Below are positions 1-10,077 of a stretch of 64,000 nt of DNA, piece after piece. The stretch lies in the NCBI GenBank assembly GCA_964035575.1, contig OZ037872.1:1116001-1180000 (forward strand). Reading direction: 5' to 3'. Below the pieces are notes generated by a model. That model saw nothing but the letters and a program-made list of their open reading frames with translations. It did no database searches and had not been told where the DNA came from. Within the stretch, counting starts at the first letter, position 1. Each line of letters starts with the position of its first letter. The stretch comes from Rhynchopus sp. YZ270_cl-10. Lineage: Eukaryota; Euglenozoa; Diplonemea; Diplonemida; Diplonemidae. Both the position numbers and the translations under genes were made by a program.

Positions 1-301
1 TTTATCTTTCCGCCATTTTTTTTTTTAAAGGTGACCAAGCACTGTTAGCCGTAGTGTATATTTGCCAAACTATTTCTTGATGCGTTGTGTACACGAGATT
101 CGCATCTCTTTGTGTTCTTATTTTTTTCTCTCTTTTTGTTTTGCTTGCCTGTATGTCTTCGGCATTTGCCATACGCGTCTTCCTGTCAAAAAAAAAATCA
201 AATCATTTTTTACCTCCATGTTTGCAGAAGCCTATCTGCTGTTCACAGTGTGCACACTTGACCTGTCCACCCTGCAGAACTATGTTCAAATCAAAAAGAA
301 A

Positions 302-370
302 AAAACAGTGGAGATTGCACAACTGTGGCAACACAACCCGAGGCAACTACACTACTCCAACAATTTATCA
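302..370 (-). repeat. family G dispersed element, copy 1
   Basis: About 65 bp, nearly identical to 26690-26752 and 57478-57545 (AGTGGAGATTGCACAA, GTGGCAACACAACC, CAACTACACTACTCCAACAA). Followed by an A-run. On the minus strand it would end CTCCACTG followed by a T-run, so minus orientation is possible. Confidence 0.8.
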
Positions 371-428
371 AAAAAAAAAAAAAAAACACAAAAAAAGGGC
401 ATGAAAAATTGTATTTTTTCCCCCCTAA

Positions 429-470
429 GGCATCTGAGCAAGAGGCTTAGGATCATTCAATTTTTTTTTC
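429..470 (+). repeat. family A hairpin, degenerate copy
   Basis: GCATCTGAGCAAGAGGCTTA followed by GGATCATTC and a T-rich tract, matching the family A consensus. Confidence 0.55.
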
Positions 471-636
471 TTCCTTTTTTTTTGGGGGCAAAAAGGATTG
501 CCCAGGCGATTCTTTTCTGCGGAGTTGTTCAGGCTGTGTTCATGAATGTATTAAATGCACGGTTTCTCTCAGGGAGCTGTGTGTCTGCTCAAGCGTTTTT
601 TTTTTTTGTACTTTCTATGTTTACCTTAGTAGCTGT

Positions 637-692
637 GTGATAATTACCCTGTATTGTGATGTGCATTATGTATTTTGATGGGAAATTATCAC
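637..692. repeat. small inverted-repeat element (family J)
   Basis: GTGATAATT (637-645) pairs perfectly with AATTATCAC (684-692). The loop contains TATTGTGATGT and TGTATTTTGATG, also found in the inverted-repeat element at 53921-53999. Confidence 0.5.
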
Positions 693-1415
693 GATATAGT
701 TGCCGTTATTGGTGAGGACTGCCGGAGAGATCACCACAAAGTCTTGAAAAATACACGAACCTGTCAGCCACAATCCCACAGACACCACGTCCTCAGTCTT
801 ACCTTTATTGTAATGTGATCGTCAAAATAGTGAAGTTGTACAGGTTATCAAAAGGGGGACAATGGGTTTTTGTTACAACAAGATAAGGTCATTTGTCTGA
901 AGAAGACCGTGGTAAAGAACCGCAGCGCTTAGGTGGGTCAAACGGAAATTACCTGTTGTTTGTAGGGCACCTACATTGGTCGCCGTGGTACACTGTTAAG
1001 GTAGGCGCTTTTGTATGTCAACGCCATTTTTTGTTTTTCCCTTGGGTGGGGCCGATATCACTTTACTTCACAGAGTTTTTTTGCTTTGTTCATTTTTTTT
1101 TTTTTTTTTCTTAACACCCGGAGCAGGGCTATTTCTAAAAACCTGTCCCTGTCCCTGATTTTTGGAAAATGAAAGTTGCCAAAAAATTTGCACGGGGCTT
1201 ATATACAGGGCTGCCAAAAAATTTGCACGTACTACAGTACTTACCAAGAGAGGGGTGATGGGCTTTCTACTTGAAGAAAGTTGCCGATTTTTTTTGTGTT
1301 GAAAAGTTTTCTTCCAGATTGTGCAAATAACGGGGTTTTTGGTGTATTCTGAAAAATCCTAGAGGGCGCACCAGGCCGCGTGCCGGAGGCGCCATGAGGG
1401 GGTTTCTTAGAAAAC

Positions 1416-1960
1416 TTGTTCTCTACACTAGCATCACACTGGCACCGTACTCATTTTAACAAAAACCAAGAACTTGCCCAATTCTGCAAATTGACCCCAC
1501 CGCAGAACGGACGGATTCTGGAAATGCAAATGCCGGTGTTTTCGTGCATTTTCATGTTTCAGCATCTGGGGGAGAAAATCTGGGTTGTGGGATTTACCTT
1601 GGCCCCTTTACCTTACACTCATTTTGACCAAAACCAAGAACTTGGCCATTTCGGCAAATTGACCCCACCACAGCGCGGACAGATTCCGGAAATGCCAATC
1701 GCGGTATGTTTTGGGGCTGAAAAATTTTCAGGGTAAGATTTTTTTGAGCAGCATTTTTTGGCCGAAAATGGGCTCCACGTATTAGTGACCGGGCTCATAT
1801 TTTCAAAAAATTTAAGTGGTCAAAAAATTGTCCAATTTTCGAGATTGACCCCACCACTGCGCGGGTGAATCCCAAAAATGCAAATAAGGACGTTTTTGGC
1901 ACAAAATAAATTTGCCAAAAAATTTGTGTCCCGGATTGGATTTTGGACCCCCCGGACCCC
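1416..1960 (+). repeat. tandem degenerate ~175 bp repeat, copy block 1
   Basis: Three units share TTGACCCCACCRCAG, CGGACGGATTCCGGAAATGC-like sequence and an AAACCAAGAACTTG-type lead (about 1455, 1625, 1815). A second block is at 10550-11030; a minus-strand fragment is near 23745-23775. Open frames here are by-products. Origin unknown, perhaps a decayed transposable element. Confidence 0.7.
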
Positions 1961-2026
1961 ATATTTAGAAATAGCCCTGACCCGGAGCGCGCAACGTCGG
2001 GCCCCCTTTTTTTTTGCACTCATGGT

Positions 2027-2091
2027 GGTTCGATGACCCACAGAGTGTTCGTGCCTACGTCCTGGAGGCGTTTTGCACTATCAACTTTTAG
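2027..2091 (+). repeat. family D element, copy 1
   Basis: Begins GGTTCGATGACCCACAGAGT, a partial Pol III B-box match, and ends GCACTATCAACTTTTAG, a branch-point-like motif, T tract and AG. Confidence 0.7.
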
Positions 2092-2118
2092 ACAGCATAC
2101 GCTACACCCGGTCACCAA

Positions 2119-2165
2119 GGTACACTGTCGCGGGCTGTTGTATTTCAAGTCAAACTTTTTTTTCT
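2119..2165 (+). repeat. family B element, copy 1
   Basis: GGTACACTGTCGCGGGCTGT then TGTATTTCAAGTCAAAC and a T tract; same as 23178, 41722 and 48630. A family C copy follows directly. Confidence 0.65.
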
Positions 2166-2172
2166 CTCCACC

Positions 2173-2230
2173 CTTTGCATGAACTCGACCGAGCTGCGTT
2201 TTAGCACGTTTTAACTCTTCTTTTTAACTT
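2173..2230 (+). repeat. family C element, copy 1
   Basis: CCCTTTGCATGAACTCGACC, GAGCTGCGTTTTAGCACGTT, then TTAACTCTTCTTTTT. Closest relative at 27171-27235. Confidence 0.7.
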
Positions 2231-2378
2231 AAATGGATTTACTTAAATGGGTTTTTGCCAAATTGTTTTTGTGGTCTGAAAGTAGAGCTTGCAAATGATG
2301 ACTGCCACACTCTCTTCTTCTCCACCAAGCATTTGATCAATACGGATTACAGGGAGTGGGGGAGTACGGGGGGTGGGG

Positions 2379-2507
2379 CACAGCAGAGAATAAGCCGGGT
2401 TTTCCCGATCCCTGGGTCCTGGTTCAGGTCCCGGGTCCCAGTCCGCCTGAGAATAACCGGGTCCCCAGTCCCCGGTCCTGGGTCCCCGAGTCTTATTCTC
2501 TGCTGTG
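2379..2507. repeat. inverted-repeat element with GGTCC-rich core
   Basis: CACAGCAGAGAATAAG (2379-2394) is the exact reverse complement of 2492-2507. The 97 bp between consists of degenerate GGTCCCGGGTCC-type repeats. Confidence 0.7.
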
Positions 2508-2735
2508 GGTGGCGGTGGGGATGGGGATTCTGATAAGCGCGCGCTTCTACCAGGGGCGCCAAAAGCTCGGAGCTTTTTTGGGGATAATATTTTGCCTTAC
2601 TACTGACCATTATCGGTCTGTGTGACACACAGAGCCGACTTTTTTTGTCACGCCTTTTTTTGGCTTTCGTTCGAAGATATGTCAGGTTAGGCGAGGGCAC
2701 ATCTGATTTACAGATTTTTTTTTCTTTGTTGTGCT

Positions 2736-2790
2736 ACCATCCGGGGGGTCAGTCGGAGGTGCCTGCATTAGCTATCATTTTCTTTTCCGT
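2736..2790 (+). repeat. family E element, copy 1
   Basis: GGGTCAGTCGGAGGTGCCTG then CATTA and a T-rich tract; related copies at 17970, 25036, 27561, 63432. Confidence 0.55.
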
Positions 2791-3306
2791 TATTTTTGTT
2801 GCAAAGGCCTGTCTGTGTTGTGCCTGAAAGGCCCACACTGTTTGTTGTTGCTGCTTGCTGTTTTTCCACCCTTGTTTATAATTACCTTCAGAGCATGCCT
2901 TTTTTGGTGACCGATTTTGTCGACAACAAAAAAAATCTTTACCCAGCTGCTAAGCGATTTGTCGACACAAAAAGAAATGATGCATATTTTTTTTTGTGGG
3001 TTTTGCCTTGCCCCTATGTGCCTATATTGCACTCTCAAAGTTCACCCTGTCCACCTGTCCACCCTCCTGTAGATGTGTTCCTTTTTGGGTATCCACTCAT
3101 CTACTCAAGTTTCCCTTCCCCCTTTTTTTTGGAACCGAAAGTTAAGAAAAATAAATAACAAACACAGATACTCCTCTTCCCCCCTTTTTCTGCCCCCCTG
3201 TTTACTCCCTGCAACAAACACTCTAAATTTATCTCCCTTCTCTCTCTCTCCCCCCTCTACCTTTCAAACTTAGGGATGACACAATTTACACCATTTTTGG
3301 ATTTAT

Positions 3307-3349
3307 GGTGACCGAGCAGGCTTAGGTTCATCTTATAACTCTTTTTTGC
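3307..3349 (+). repeat. family A hairpin upstream of SHIPPO gene
   Basis: GGTGACCGAGCAGGCTTAGG then TTCATCTTATAAC and a T tract, about 110 bp before the start codon. Confidence 0.75.
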
Positions 3350-3457
3350 ATTTCTTTCAACTTTTCTTTGGTGGCTATACACAAACCTTAGAGTCATCTC
3401 TTCTTAACTTCTTTTCTTGTCTTTTCTCTTTATTCTTAATTTTTTTTCTCATCTTCG

Positions 3458-4288
3458 ATGGCATCCTCTCATACACCACGCCCCCCAAAACGGAAGCTCT
3501 CATTGCACGCAGCGGATGCAGAGCTGTTTCATCCGAAGACTATCAAAAAGGTTCCTAAGGGGTCTATATTTTGCATTAAGGGCGAGAATGTACGGGTTTG
3601 TATGAAGGAAAAGCTTTTTGCGGCATTTACGTTGGGACGCCATTTGCAATCCACTTTTTCCAAAGGGAAAGGCCCCACGATGTCAAAGGCAAAGCGTTTT
3701 GCGCCTTCCAAACCTGCTGGGAAAGGGGCGTATAGCCCTTCCCTTGTTGCGCATCTTAATAGCTGTGGGAAGAGCTCGAGGGTGTCGCAGTTCTGCAAGG
3801 CAGAGCGGTTTCCGGCACCACCGCAGTCTCAGGAAACTCCGTGTGTAGGTCAATACCACTTTGCGCATTTACAAACGATGAATCCCGCGCGTCTCAGGAG
3901 TGGGCGATTCCTGACGTCACACCGAGATCAGCACCATCAAATTCAAAAGGTTGAGGAAAAGCCAGGACCCGGGGACTACCTTGGACTCGAGGAGCCCTCG
4001 ACATGCCATGTAGCAGACTGGGAGGCATACACATCAGAGCGGTTTAGGGATTCGCGTACGCTAGGTCCAGGCCCCATGGCGTACAAAGCCAAACCGCTTG
4101 CTTCAAAGTGTTACGGCATTCCCCGTGCACCCTGTCGTGGCCCCGACCAAATACCGTCTTACAAAGACCTCAATAGAGAATCCCGAACAGCAGGTCCAGG
4201 GGAGTACAATCCACGTCATGCGTTGGGGGTGAGGGACCGCGCAGTGGTGAGTAAGAAGTGGCTTCAGGAGGTGAAGGCGGCGGGGTGA
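3458..4288 (+). CDS. SHIPPO-repeat (ODF3/CIMAP-like) flagellar protein
   Basis: 276 aa, no intron. The C-terminal half carries spaced Pro-Gly-Pro motifs typical of SHIPPO repeats: PGPGDY near residue 169, LGPGPMAY near 205, AGPGEY near 246, each in a basic Tyr/Pro-rich context. Proteins of this family sit along axonemal microtubules or at the microtubule lumen, so the gene implies that the organism has a flagellum. The N-terminal 100 residues are basic and carry no domain I recognise. ATG 3458 is the first in frame and follows a long T/C-rich tract; a family A hairpin (3307-3349) lies just upstream. No gene partner is evident. Family assignment rests on the repeat motifs only, so the exact orthologue is open. 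Confidence 0.75.
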   Translation: MASSHTPRPPKRKLSLHAADAELFHPKTIKKVPKGSIFCIKGENVRVCMKEKLFAAFTLGRHLQSTFSKGKGPTMSKAKRFAPSKPAGKGAYSPSLVAHLNSCGKSSRVSQFCKAERFPAPPQSQETPCVGQYHFAHLQTMNPARLRSGRFLTSHRDQHHQIQKVEEKPGPGDYLGLEEPSTCHVADWEAYTSERFRDSRTLGPGPMAYKAKPLASKCYGIPRAPCRGPDQIPSYKDLNRESRTAGPGEYNPRHALGVRDRAVVSKKWLQEVKAAG

Positions 4289-4814
4289 GGGTCTTTTTTT
4301 TTTTTTTACTGTAACAGGGTTTCCGCCAGCATTTGGGGTTTCAGGATTTGGGGGGGTCCATCAAAAAGACCCCCCAAAAATTTTTTTTTCTCCCCGCAAG
4401 AGCGGTCGTCGTGCGCTTCGCGCGCGCCTCCCTGGCAGCCACAGGTGGAGAGGCGAAGGGTGCTGCGGGGGGAGGGCCGCAAAAAAAATTTCGGGAAGGG
4501 TTGAAAGGGCGGGGGAGCTCACTGCCGATTGAGGTGTCACTTCCACTAGGCTGCAGAAAGGCTGTCTTTGCTTTTTTGTTGTGTCGACAATCACCTGCTA
4601 GTGCAGGATCTGGTCGGGGGTGGAAGCTTAACAAGGTAAGGGTCTTGTGAGAGGGTGATGGCATTTGCTTTTTTCGTTGTATGGCGCTACAGTGCTGCAG
4701 TTGGAACATGTAATAGAAAGTGAATGTACTCGCTGCTTGCATCGAAGCCTCCTTAAAAAAGGGGCAACCACATAAGTATCAATGGGGATATATCAATATC
4801 AAATAGTCAGCAAC

Positions 4815-4870
4815 AGCGCCGCAGGCGCACGGTACGCTACTTTTTTCTTTTTCTCTTTTTTTCTTTTAGA
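4815..4870 (-). repeat. family I palindromic element
   Basis: GCGCCGCAGGCGCACGGTAC followed by GCTAC and a T tract; same orientation at 56680, opposite orientation at 10490 and 24219. Confidence 0.6.
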
Positions 4871-5270
4871 TTTTCCCCCCCTTTTCTTCCACTTCTTTTG
4901 ACACAGCGAGCCAAATGCTCTGCACGGTGGGGTCACATGACCACGGGGGGTCATCTACAACCTCCAAAACCCCATTTTTCTTGGGGGGGTCCATGGGCCC
5001 CCCCAAACCCCTGTAAAAATCCGGATTTTTCTGGGAAAAATATTGGGGGGGTCCATGGTCCCCCCCGGTCCCCCTTGGCGGAAACCCTGTGTAAACCCAG
5101 GGCCAGGGGTGTCGCTAATTCGGGTCCAGGGCAGCGCAGTCCCTGAGATTTCCAAAAAAATAAAAAAGCTAGTGCCATGCACAGGGAAGTTCCTAAGTGG
5201 GACCGAGAACATGAAATTCTGGATTTTATTTTATTTTTCCTTTAGTACGCCCAGTTTTTTTCTCTCCAAA

Positions 5271-5429
5271 TCACAACTCTTCACAACTGTTCACAAATCT
5301 TCACAACATCTGTGTTTTTTCATCCAAATTTTCATTTCAATTCACAACTCTTCACAATTTTTCACAATTCTTCACAAAAATATGGCCAAAATTATGTTGT
5401 GAAAATTTGTGAAGAGTTGTGAAGATGTG
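5271..5429. repeat. inverted-repeat element built of TTCACAACT units
   Basis: The left side repeats TCACAACTCT and TTCACAA; the right side carries the complement (GTTGTGAAAATTTGTGAAGA). Arms of about 35 bp pair imperfectly. Same design as the elements at 2379 and 22030. Confidence 0.65.
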
Positions 5430-5604
5430 TAAAATCCCATACCCCGGAACACACCATAAGTCGCTTAAGTTACACAGCCATGAAAAGCCCCAGTGAGATT
5501 CTTTTTCCATGGAACCTCCACCCGCCTCCACACCTATATCATCATTCTACCAACAGGAAGTACAACCCAATTTTTTCCCCATATCCCAACCCCTTTCTTT
5601 AACC

Positions 5605-8229
5605 ATGCCTGATGCGGCTTGTGATGACCTTGCAAAAGGGGCCAGGCAGGACGTCGATGACCTGAAGATAAATAAGGACAAGCTGACGAAGGCGATCACC
5701 GAAAAAACAAAGGAGTTGGTGGACCATGTAAGAACCATCAGCGGCAACAATAAAGATGCCGTCAGATGTGCCGAATACGGTGTCTCAGGGCAATGATTCA
5801 CTTGCGATAGTGATCCGCGACAGAATCATTTCCCTCGGGAACGATCTGAAGGTATGACCCTTGCTTTTCACACCCACTTTTTATCTTTCTAGCATGGCCT
5901 ATTTGCAACATGTGTGTTGGGGTTGCAATTGTCGGCACTGGAGATGCACAGTGTGGTGCAACTTTGGTGTTATTTTGTTGTTTCTAATTTGGTACATTCA
6001 CCACCTGATTTTACCCCCAAAAAAAAACCAGCTTTTGGCCCTGGTGCCTGAAACCCGGCGGAATGTGGTTTTTGGTGAGGAATATAGGGTAGTTTGAGAT
6101 ATTTTTGGGGTTTTTTGCCGAAAGGTGCCAAATTTTCCGAGCCAAATGAAGGAATAGCTGGTCCCTATACAACATAATACTTGTGACAGGTGTTTGTTAA
6201 GGAATTCCTGTTGCTAGCCACCCCCTACTTACAGAGTGTTGCTGATGAATTGTTGATTGCACGCAAGACACTGTTGTTGGCGATGGAAGCTCAACAGCAG
6301 CAGGGACCTCGAGCAATGATCAGTGCGCCAAGTGGTTTCGGATCAAGACAGGAGGGAAACAGTATGGATACAGTTTGCATACCACTGCTATTTCTTTTGC
6401 TACAGGTGAAAGACGTTGCGAGACGCATACGAAGCATGCCACGCCCAGTTCTCAGACCAGCGGCACAGCCACGCAAACAGATGCCACCCAACATAAGCCA
6501 AGACAGGTATGTGCTTATATATCTTATTCAAATGACAATGCGGTTATTTCTAACTGGGGTGTCTGCGTCCGTTGAGGCGTTTGCACTGTCAACTTCACAT
6601 TTTACTCATTCCACAGCCTAGCAGGACCAGTAGTGGCAGCTCACACAGCCAACGACAACTTCCAATGCAAGGAGACCTAACGAACATGGCTGTCAGATAT
6701 GTAAATAATCCAAACCATGTGACAGGAAATGCCGGAGGAGCAAATGTAGGAGGTGGGGCGCAAGCAAAAGAAAGGCCTGTTGGTAATGAGGAGCATTTTG
6801 AAGAAGATGAGCTACGTCATGCCGAGTTTCTTTTGCATTGGGTTCACACCAATAATAGATTGCCGCAGGTAATGTAAGGTACCGTCAGTTAATATGCAAG
6901 TTGAACCACAACATTAAAATGATTCAATGAAGAGAAGGCTGGAAGAGAGAGAGAGCATACCAGGAAGAGGAGGAAAACAGATTCACAAGGCATGCTAACA
7001 AGAAGTGAGTTTTCAAAGCTCAAGGAAAAGGACCAGAAAGACAGCTACGACCTCGATCTGAAGACATATACGACATGGCAGGACGGTTGGACAAAGCTGA
7101 AGCTTGCAGGGCAAAATGCCAAGATGGAAAATGATTTACAGCAGGCTTTACGGGGGACTGGAGTCCCGACTTGTACTGGCAGGACACATCTGGATCACCA
7201 TATCTTATGAACAGGAAACCAGATCTTTCCTGCACACAGCAGGGCACAGCAGTTAGTGAAGGTACTGTTGGGGCGATTATTGAATTAAAATCCCCAAATG
7301 TATCCTTAACATCAGAAGATTGGTGAGATCCTTGACAAGCTGCAGCGCATCATGCGTTGCCAGGGGCAGAGGAAGAAGGCGTACTGTCTTGGTTTCAATG
7401 TATGACAGGCTGTGAAGTTTGAAGTGTTCTGTGAGGAAGGGGGTACAAATGTTGAAGGCCTGAAATGGCGGAGGACGTGGGCTTGTCTTCGCACATTCAT
7501 GGAATCAACGGCTAACGACATGGGTCTGCCTCCTCGTGTTATGATAGGCACGCAGCCATACACAGTGCGGGAATACAGAGGGAGCGGCCGTTCTTGCTCT
7601 GTGTACTCTGTGGAGGATGCAGCAGAATTGCAAGGTGGGCTCATCAAAATCTACAAAAGCGAGGACGAGAGAAAGGTGGAGGAAAAGGTGTTGAAAAGTC
7701 TTGCTGAGAAACAGGAGGTTGCTGCGTATGTGCCACGGGTTGTAGCGTCTCAAGGACAATGCCTGGTTGTGACACCATTTGCTCGTCATTTTAATAATAG
7801 CAAGGGAAGGAGGCAAGAACATTGACGTACCAGCATGTTGAGAAGCTCATGAATGTGCCGAAGTTCATTCAAACAGAGATGAAGATAGTACACCGGGATG
7901 TTCGTCCCTCAAACTTCTTTCATATGGGCACAGATGGGAAGGTGCTTTTGAATGACTGGGCTGACTCCGTTTCAAGTGAAGCGCAACAGAGCACGTATGC
8001 AAGTGTCCCGGATGAGTACAAAGCACCTGAGCTGAAGAGTATCGTTGGTCCGTATATGCCAAAGCCAGAACACGACCCGTACAGTCTTGTGATGTCCTGT
8101 AGTGAAATACTGGGAATTACGGACACTTCGCCACCTGTGTGGCAGAAGGCTCTTTCTGCTGCTTTATCACCTTCAAATCATGTCGTCGTCCTCAAGTTGC
8201 GACAAGAAATCCTACCCATTCAGAGCTAA
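5605..8229 (+). CDS. Crinkler-type PD-(D/E)xK nuclease plus protein-kinase-like gene, multi-exon, possibly decaying
   Basis: Exons 5605-5727, 5789-5851, 6190-6361, 6406-6506, 6617-6868 and from 6935 join in one frame through five GT-AG introns. N-terminal part (coiled-coil-like, Lys/Glu rich, then low complexity) is unrecognised. Around 7156-7300 a nuclease core is visible: DWSPDLYW, then KPDLSC, GTAVSEGTVG and IIELK, the PD...ExK pattern. From about 7440 a kinase-like lobe follows, with HRDVRPSNFF (catalytic loop), LNDWADS in place of DFG, and DEYKAPEL. This pairing is known from Crinkler-related proteins of oomycetes, chytrids and other protists. Further downstream the frame breaks four times: near 7086-7156, at 7300-7315, at an in-frame TGA in 7400-7408, and near 7785-7804. 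Each break can be closed by removing a short GT...AG stretch, so either micro-introns or pseudogene decay. ATG 5605 was chosen because an AG after a pyrimidine tract ends at 5556; 5509 is an alternative. Confidence 0.65.
5728..5788 (+). other. intron 1 of nuclease-kinase gene (61 nt)
   Basis: GTAAGA donor and CTCAG acceptor. Removal joins KELVDH to GNDSLAIVIRD and bypasses the TGA that ends the unspliced frame at 5796. Phase 0. Confidence 0.65.
5852..6189 (+). other. intron 2 of nuclease-kinase gene (338 nt)
   Basis: GTATGA donor and TGACAG acceptor, phase 0, joining SLGNDLK to VFVKEFLLLA. A short additional exon inside cannot be excluded. Confidence 0.6.
6362..6405 (+). other. intron 3 of nuclease-kinase gene (44 nt)
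   Basis: GTATGG donor, T-rich tract and CTACAG acceptor. Its removal puts the reading frame into register with exons 4 and 5; without it the frame hits a stop after the next splice. Very short for a eukaryote. Confidence 0.6.
6507..6616 (+). other. intron 4 of nuclease-kinase gene, 3' half is a family D repeat
   Basis: GTATGT donor, CCACAG acceptor, 110 nt, phase 0. The last 70 bases (6548-6616) match the dispersed family D element, including GAGGCGTTTGCACTGTCAAC followed by a pyrimidine tract and AG, so this element copy supplies the branch-point-like and acceptor signals of a real intron. Confidence 0.65.
6548..6616 (+). repeat. family D element forming an intron 3' end
   Basis: GTGTCTGCGTCCGTTGAGGC, GTTTGCACTGTCAACTTCAC, pyrimidine tract, CCACAG. 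It lies at the 3' end of intron 4 of the nuclease-kinase gene. Confidence 0.65.
6869..6934 (+). other. intron 5 of nuclease-kinase gene (66 nt)
   Basis: GTAATG donor at the end of an exon finishing NNRLPQ; acceptor AG at 6933-6934 is the choice that keeps the next exon open (leading to SEFSKLKEKDQ...). The acceptor has no clear pyrimidine tract, so the exact end is uncertain. Confidence 0.4.
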
Positions 8230-8535
8230 GATGTTCTCGATGTGCACTTTCCCGATACATGACGGTTCTCAGTTGTTTCTCTTCTTGCTTCCAAGCATAT
8301 TCTTGAATTGTTTTTGAAAAGGTGGAATACATACGTGTCCATACGGAGGTAATTTGGGTTTTGGATTGGGGCTGGGGTGGGGGTAGGGCCCTTTATCAAA
8401 ATAAGAAAACAAAAAAATTAAAAAAAAAAAAACTGTTTGAATCTTTCTCCCGTATCGCCCTATACCACCCACCCACCCACCCACCACTCACCCAGGAAGC
8501 CCTACAGGGCTGGCGGGGGGACAAACACCCCCAAC

Positions 8536-10077
8536 ATGTCTACTGTTGCGTCATTGGGCCTATCTACTGCGTTTGATGTGCGTCATGTGTGCCATGTGCA
8601 TACAGTGATTGCGGTGTTGCTGTACGCAGCCTCGCTGTGGGCAACGGAGGGGGGGCGTGTGGCAGCACCGTTGTGCTTGGCGGTGTTGTTCCTGAGCACG
8701 GTAGTGGCAGAGGCATTGACGGTGCGTGACGAAGGGGCTAGACCTAATGTTGCGCAGGGGTTAGTCGTGTCTGCGCCATTGCTGCCATTGCTGTTTCTTG
8801 GGCAACGGAAGGACGGGTGGGTACAGATCAATGATGGCTTTGTCATTACATGGTTAACAGCGCTTGGGGTATGCGCATATCATGGCATGAAGTCGGTGGT
8901 GGCAGTCAAGGCCGCGATAGGAGCTGCCGTGGTGTTGCTGAACGCTGCCCTGCTGTGGGTGTGGTACAGTGAAATGGGGGTGGCGTTTTCACCGTTGGGC
9001 AGTTTGCAGTATGGGTGGCGTGGGGTGGCGGGCTATGTGTTTATGATGAAGACACTGCCTAAGTCGTTTTCTGAAGGGGAGTGTCTGATTCTGAGCCAGC
9101 TTGGTGCGTTGGTTATGTTTGCAGCTACGCAGGCGGAGATGCTCACAAAGCTGCGTGTCGTGATGCTCTTTGGGGTACACGGTGCATTAGGCCTTGCTCT
9201 CTTCATTCTGATTCTGCGTGCACTCAATGTACGCGGTGCGGTGTACTACCCCATCGTGGCTGTAGGGTTTGCGGGGGTGATCCACCACATCAGCATCGTG
9301 CTTGGCGAGGATTCTCTTGTGTGGCTTTGGGGGTATCTGACAGTACAGAGGGCGATTCCGTTGTACTGCGTGCTCTACTTTGTGGTGGTGATTGTGGTGG
9401 GGCTTAGGTACGCGCCAACAGGGTTTCTCCGGAAGCATCAGACCATAGCACGGAAGTACTTCCACGCATTGGCATTGATCATGTTCGTGCCGACAGCGAT
9501 GGTTCATATAAGGTTTCTTGCCCTCGCATTTTCAGTCGCGATTTCTGTTTTCGTTGTGATAGAGTGCATGCGGATAACAGAGGTGCAGCCGTTGTCGCAA
9601 GCGGTTAACTCCGTGATGAACCGGTATATTGATGAAAAAGACGGTGGAACAGTGGTCATGACGCACATCTACTTGCTGCTGGGGTTGGCGATGCCGGTGT
9701 GGTATGTGTTCGTTTCGTATCATGGTGGTGTGTTCTCGGCTCGCTCGCTTCTGAGTGCTACAACGGGGATGACTGTGACGGGGCTAGGGGATGCGTGCGC
9801 CTCTGTGTTCGGTGTGACCTATGGTAAACACAAATGGGCCAAAATCGTGCCAACAAAATCCCGCAAAACACTGGAAGGGAGTGCGGCGATGCTTCTGTCT
9901 ATTGTGCTCTTCCAATGCGCGCTGTTGCAGGTGTACGGCTTTGCAGACATGGCGCAGGCGTCATGGGTGAACCTTCTTCTCAGCAACGTTCTGATCGTCG
10001 TTCTCGAGGCGGTGACAGACCAGGTGGACAACATGCTGCTGCCGTTGTGCCATCTCGTCGTCCTGCAGATGGTTTAA
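8536..10077 (+). CDS. DOLK/SEC59: dolichol kinase
   Basis: 513 aa polytopic membrane protein with about a dozen hydrophobic segments. It phosphorylates dolichol with CTP in the ER membrane, supplying the dolichyl phosphate carrier for N-glycosylation and GPI anchors. Diagnostic is the C-terminal block near residues 415-450: GLGDACASVFGVTYGKHKW followed by KSRKTLEGS, the conserved CTP-binding region of the family, and RKYFHALALIMF near residue 315. Length matches animal and yeast enzymes (about 520 aa). The frame is open further upstream but only from non-ATG codons; ATG 8536 lies 28 nt after an AG at 8506-8507 that follows a pyrimidine-rich (CCCA) run. Single exon. Confidence 0.9.
   Translation: MSTVASLGLSTAFDVRHVCHVHTVIAVLLYAASLWATEGGRVAAPLCLAVLFLSTVVAEALTVRDEGARPNVAQGLVVSAPLLPLLFLGQRKDGWVQINDGFVITWLTALGVCAYHGMKSVVAVKAAIGAAVVLLNAALLWVWYSEMGVAFSPLGSLQYGWRGVAGYVFMMKTLPKSFSEGECLILSQLGALVMFAATQAEMLTKLRVVMLFGVHGALGLALFILILRALNVRGAVYYPIVAVGFAGVIHHISIVLGEDSLVWLWGYLTVQRAIPLYCVLYFVVVIVVGLRYAPTGFLRKHQTIARKYFHALALIMFVPTAMVHIRFLALAFSVAISVFVVIECMRITEVQPLSQAVNSVMNRYIDEKDGGTVVMTHIYLLLGLAMPVWYVFVSYHGGVFSARSLLSATTGMTVTGLGDACASVFGVTYGKHKWAKIVPTKSRKTLEGSAAMLLSIVLFQCALLQVYGFADMAQASWVNLLLSNVLIVVLEAVTDQVDNMLLPLCHLVVLQMV

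Larger units (their letters stand above)
4289..5508. other. spacer without a supported gene
   Basis: Holds a CG-rich inverted stretch near 4410-4430 (TGCGCTTCGCGCGCG), a family I palindrome (4815-4870), G7TCCATGG / C7 repeats around 4980-5070 and an inverted-repeat element (5271-5429). Long open frames here come from low complexity. Confidence 0.6.

Noticed and set aside
1..3306. Several ORFs of 60-190 codons in the first 3.3 kb
   Set aside because: They cross T-runs and repeat families and have no protein-like composition.
5861..6097. Small ORF between exons 2 and 3 of the nuclease-kinase gene
   Set aside because: It lies within intron 2 and removing it keeps the frame; no domain is seen.
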